DNA of 14,404 nt from the NCBI GenBank assembly GCA_016256075.1, contig SDVU01000362.1, forward strand, positions 1 to 14,404, read 5' to 3'. Every line of letters begins with the position of its first letter. Position 1 is the first letter of the stretch. The translations under genes and the position numbers were made by a program. Shown here piece after piece: positions 14,166-14,404 of the stretch. The notes under the pieces are model-generated. The model was not told the DNA's origin, made no database searches, and saw only the letters and a list, made by a program, of their open reading frames with translations. This DNA comes from Dictyocoela muelleri (lineage: Eukaryota; Microsporidia).

Positions 14166-14404
14166 TATAAATAGCCTTGTGAAAAAATAGATAAATTATC
14201 TTTAGATTTTTCGATACTACCCAGGTCCCGACCCTGAAAATTTTTCTTTGTAAAAAAATAAATAATTTTATAGCATATTTTTGCTCGAAAAAAAGAATAT
14301 GAAAGTATTTCTGTATATACTAATTTTTTGGTTCTACAACGGTTTGTGCCACTCAAAAGAATTGAGGAGGGGTATTGAAAGTAAATTTAAAGAATCAAAA
14401 ATCA
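14166..14404. other. Window end, nothing recognised
   Basis: AT-rich sequence with a GGTCCCGACCC-type GC patch near 14223. A minus-strand open frame here starts only at a TTG and runs into SINE copy C, so it is not called as a gene. Confidence 0.4.

Noticed and set aside
14141-14356. Minus-strand 71-residue frame
   Set aside because: It has no ATG start, overlaps SINE copy C and matches nothing recognised.
1-14404. LTR retroelement, retrovirus-like or Polinton-like sequence
   Set aside because: No reverse transcriptase, integrase, capsid or packaging ATPase motif, and no long terminal direct repeats, were recognised on either strand.

Overview
The window looks like nuclear DNA of a microsporidian, an intracellular fungal-related parasite, with a transposon-swollen genome. 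This is inferred from five signs. The DNA is extremely AT-rich. The host genes are intronless, short and closely spaced. Each has a C-rich block directly before its start codon. The first two genes have their stop codon embedded in an AATAAA signal. The transposon relics (Merlin, pogo, Tc1/mariner, hAT) are families common in expanded microsporidian genomes. I cannot name the species.

Positions 1-480 are simple and 21-bp tandem repeats. Positions 559-1530 hold a decayed Tc1/mariner (IS630-like) transposase. Positions 1594-4280 are a 2.7 kb pogo/Tigger-like element with matching inverted ends and TA target duplications. Its transposase is broken, and an 887-bp element (2955-3841, 7-bp target duplication) has inserted into it. 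A short satellite (4301-4390) is followed by a huge palindromic foldback element (4395-5814). Next come a minus-strand fragment of an old Merlin-type transposase (5876-5998) and a nearly complete but broken Merlin element (6044-7229) with an unusual 155-bp hairpin at its left end.

Positions 8167-10090 are the conserved core: a kinesin-7-like motor and the cap-binding translation factor eIF4E, 100 bp apart on the same strand. Both are intact. They show no functional link beyond being neighbours.

Positions 10100-14404 are again accessory. They hold a short inverted-repeat element (10346-10932), three copies of a tRNA-headed SINE-like family (one plus, two minus), a second tRNA-like fragment, a 393-bp hAT-type element with an 8-bp target duplication, and one small apparently intact minus-strand gene (13340-13657). 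The start of that gene carries the same TACACACC octamer as eIF4E. No retrovirus-like or Polinton-like element was recognised, and no CRISPR array or rRNA gene was seen.
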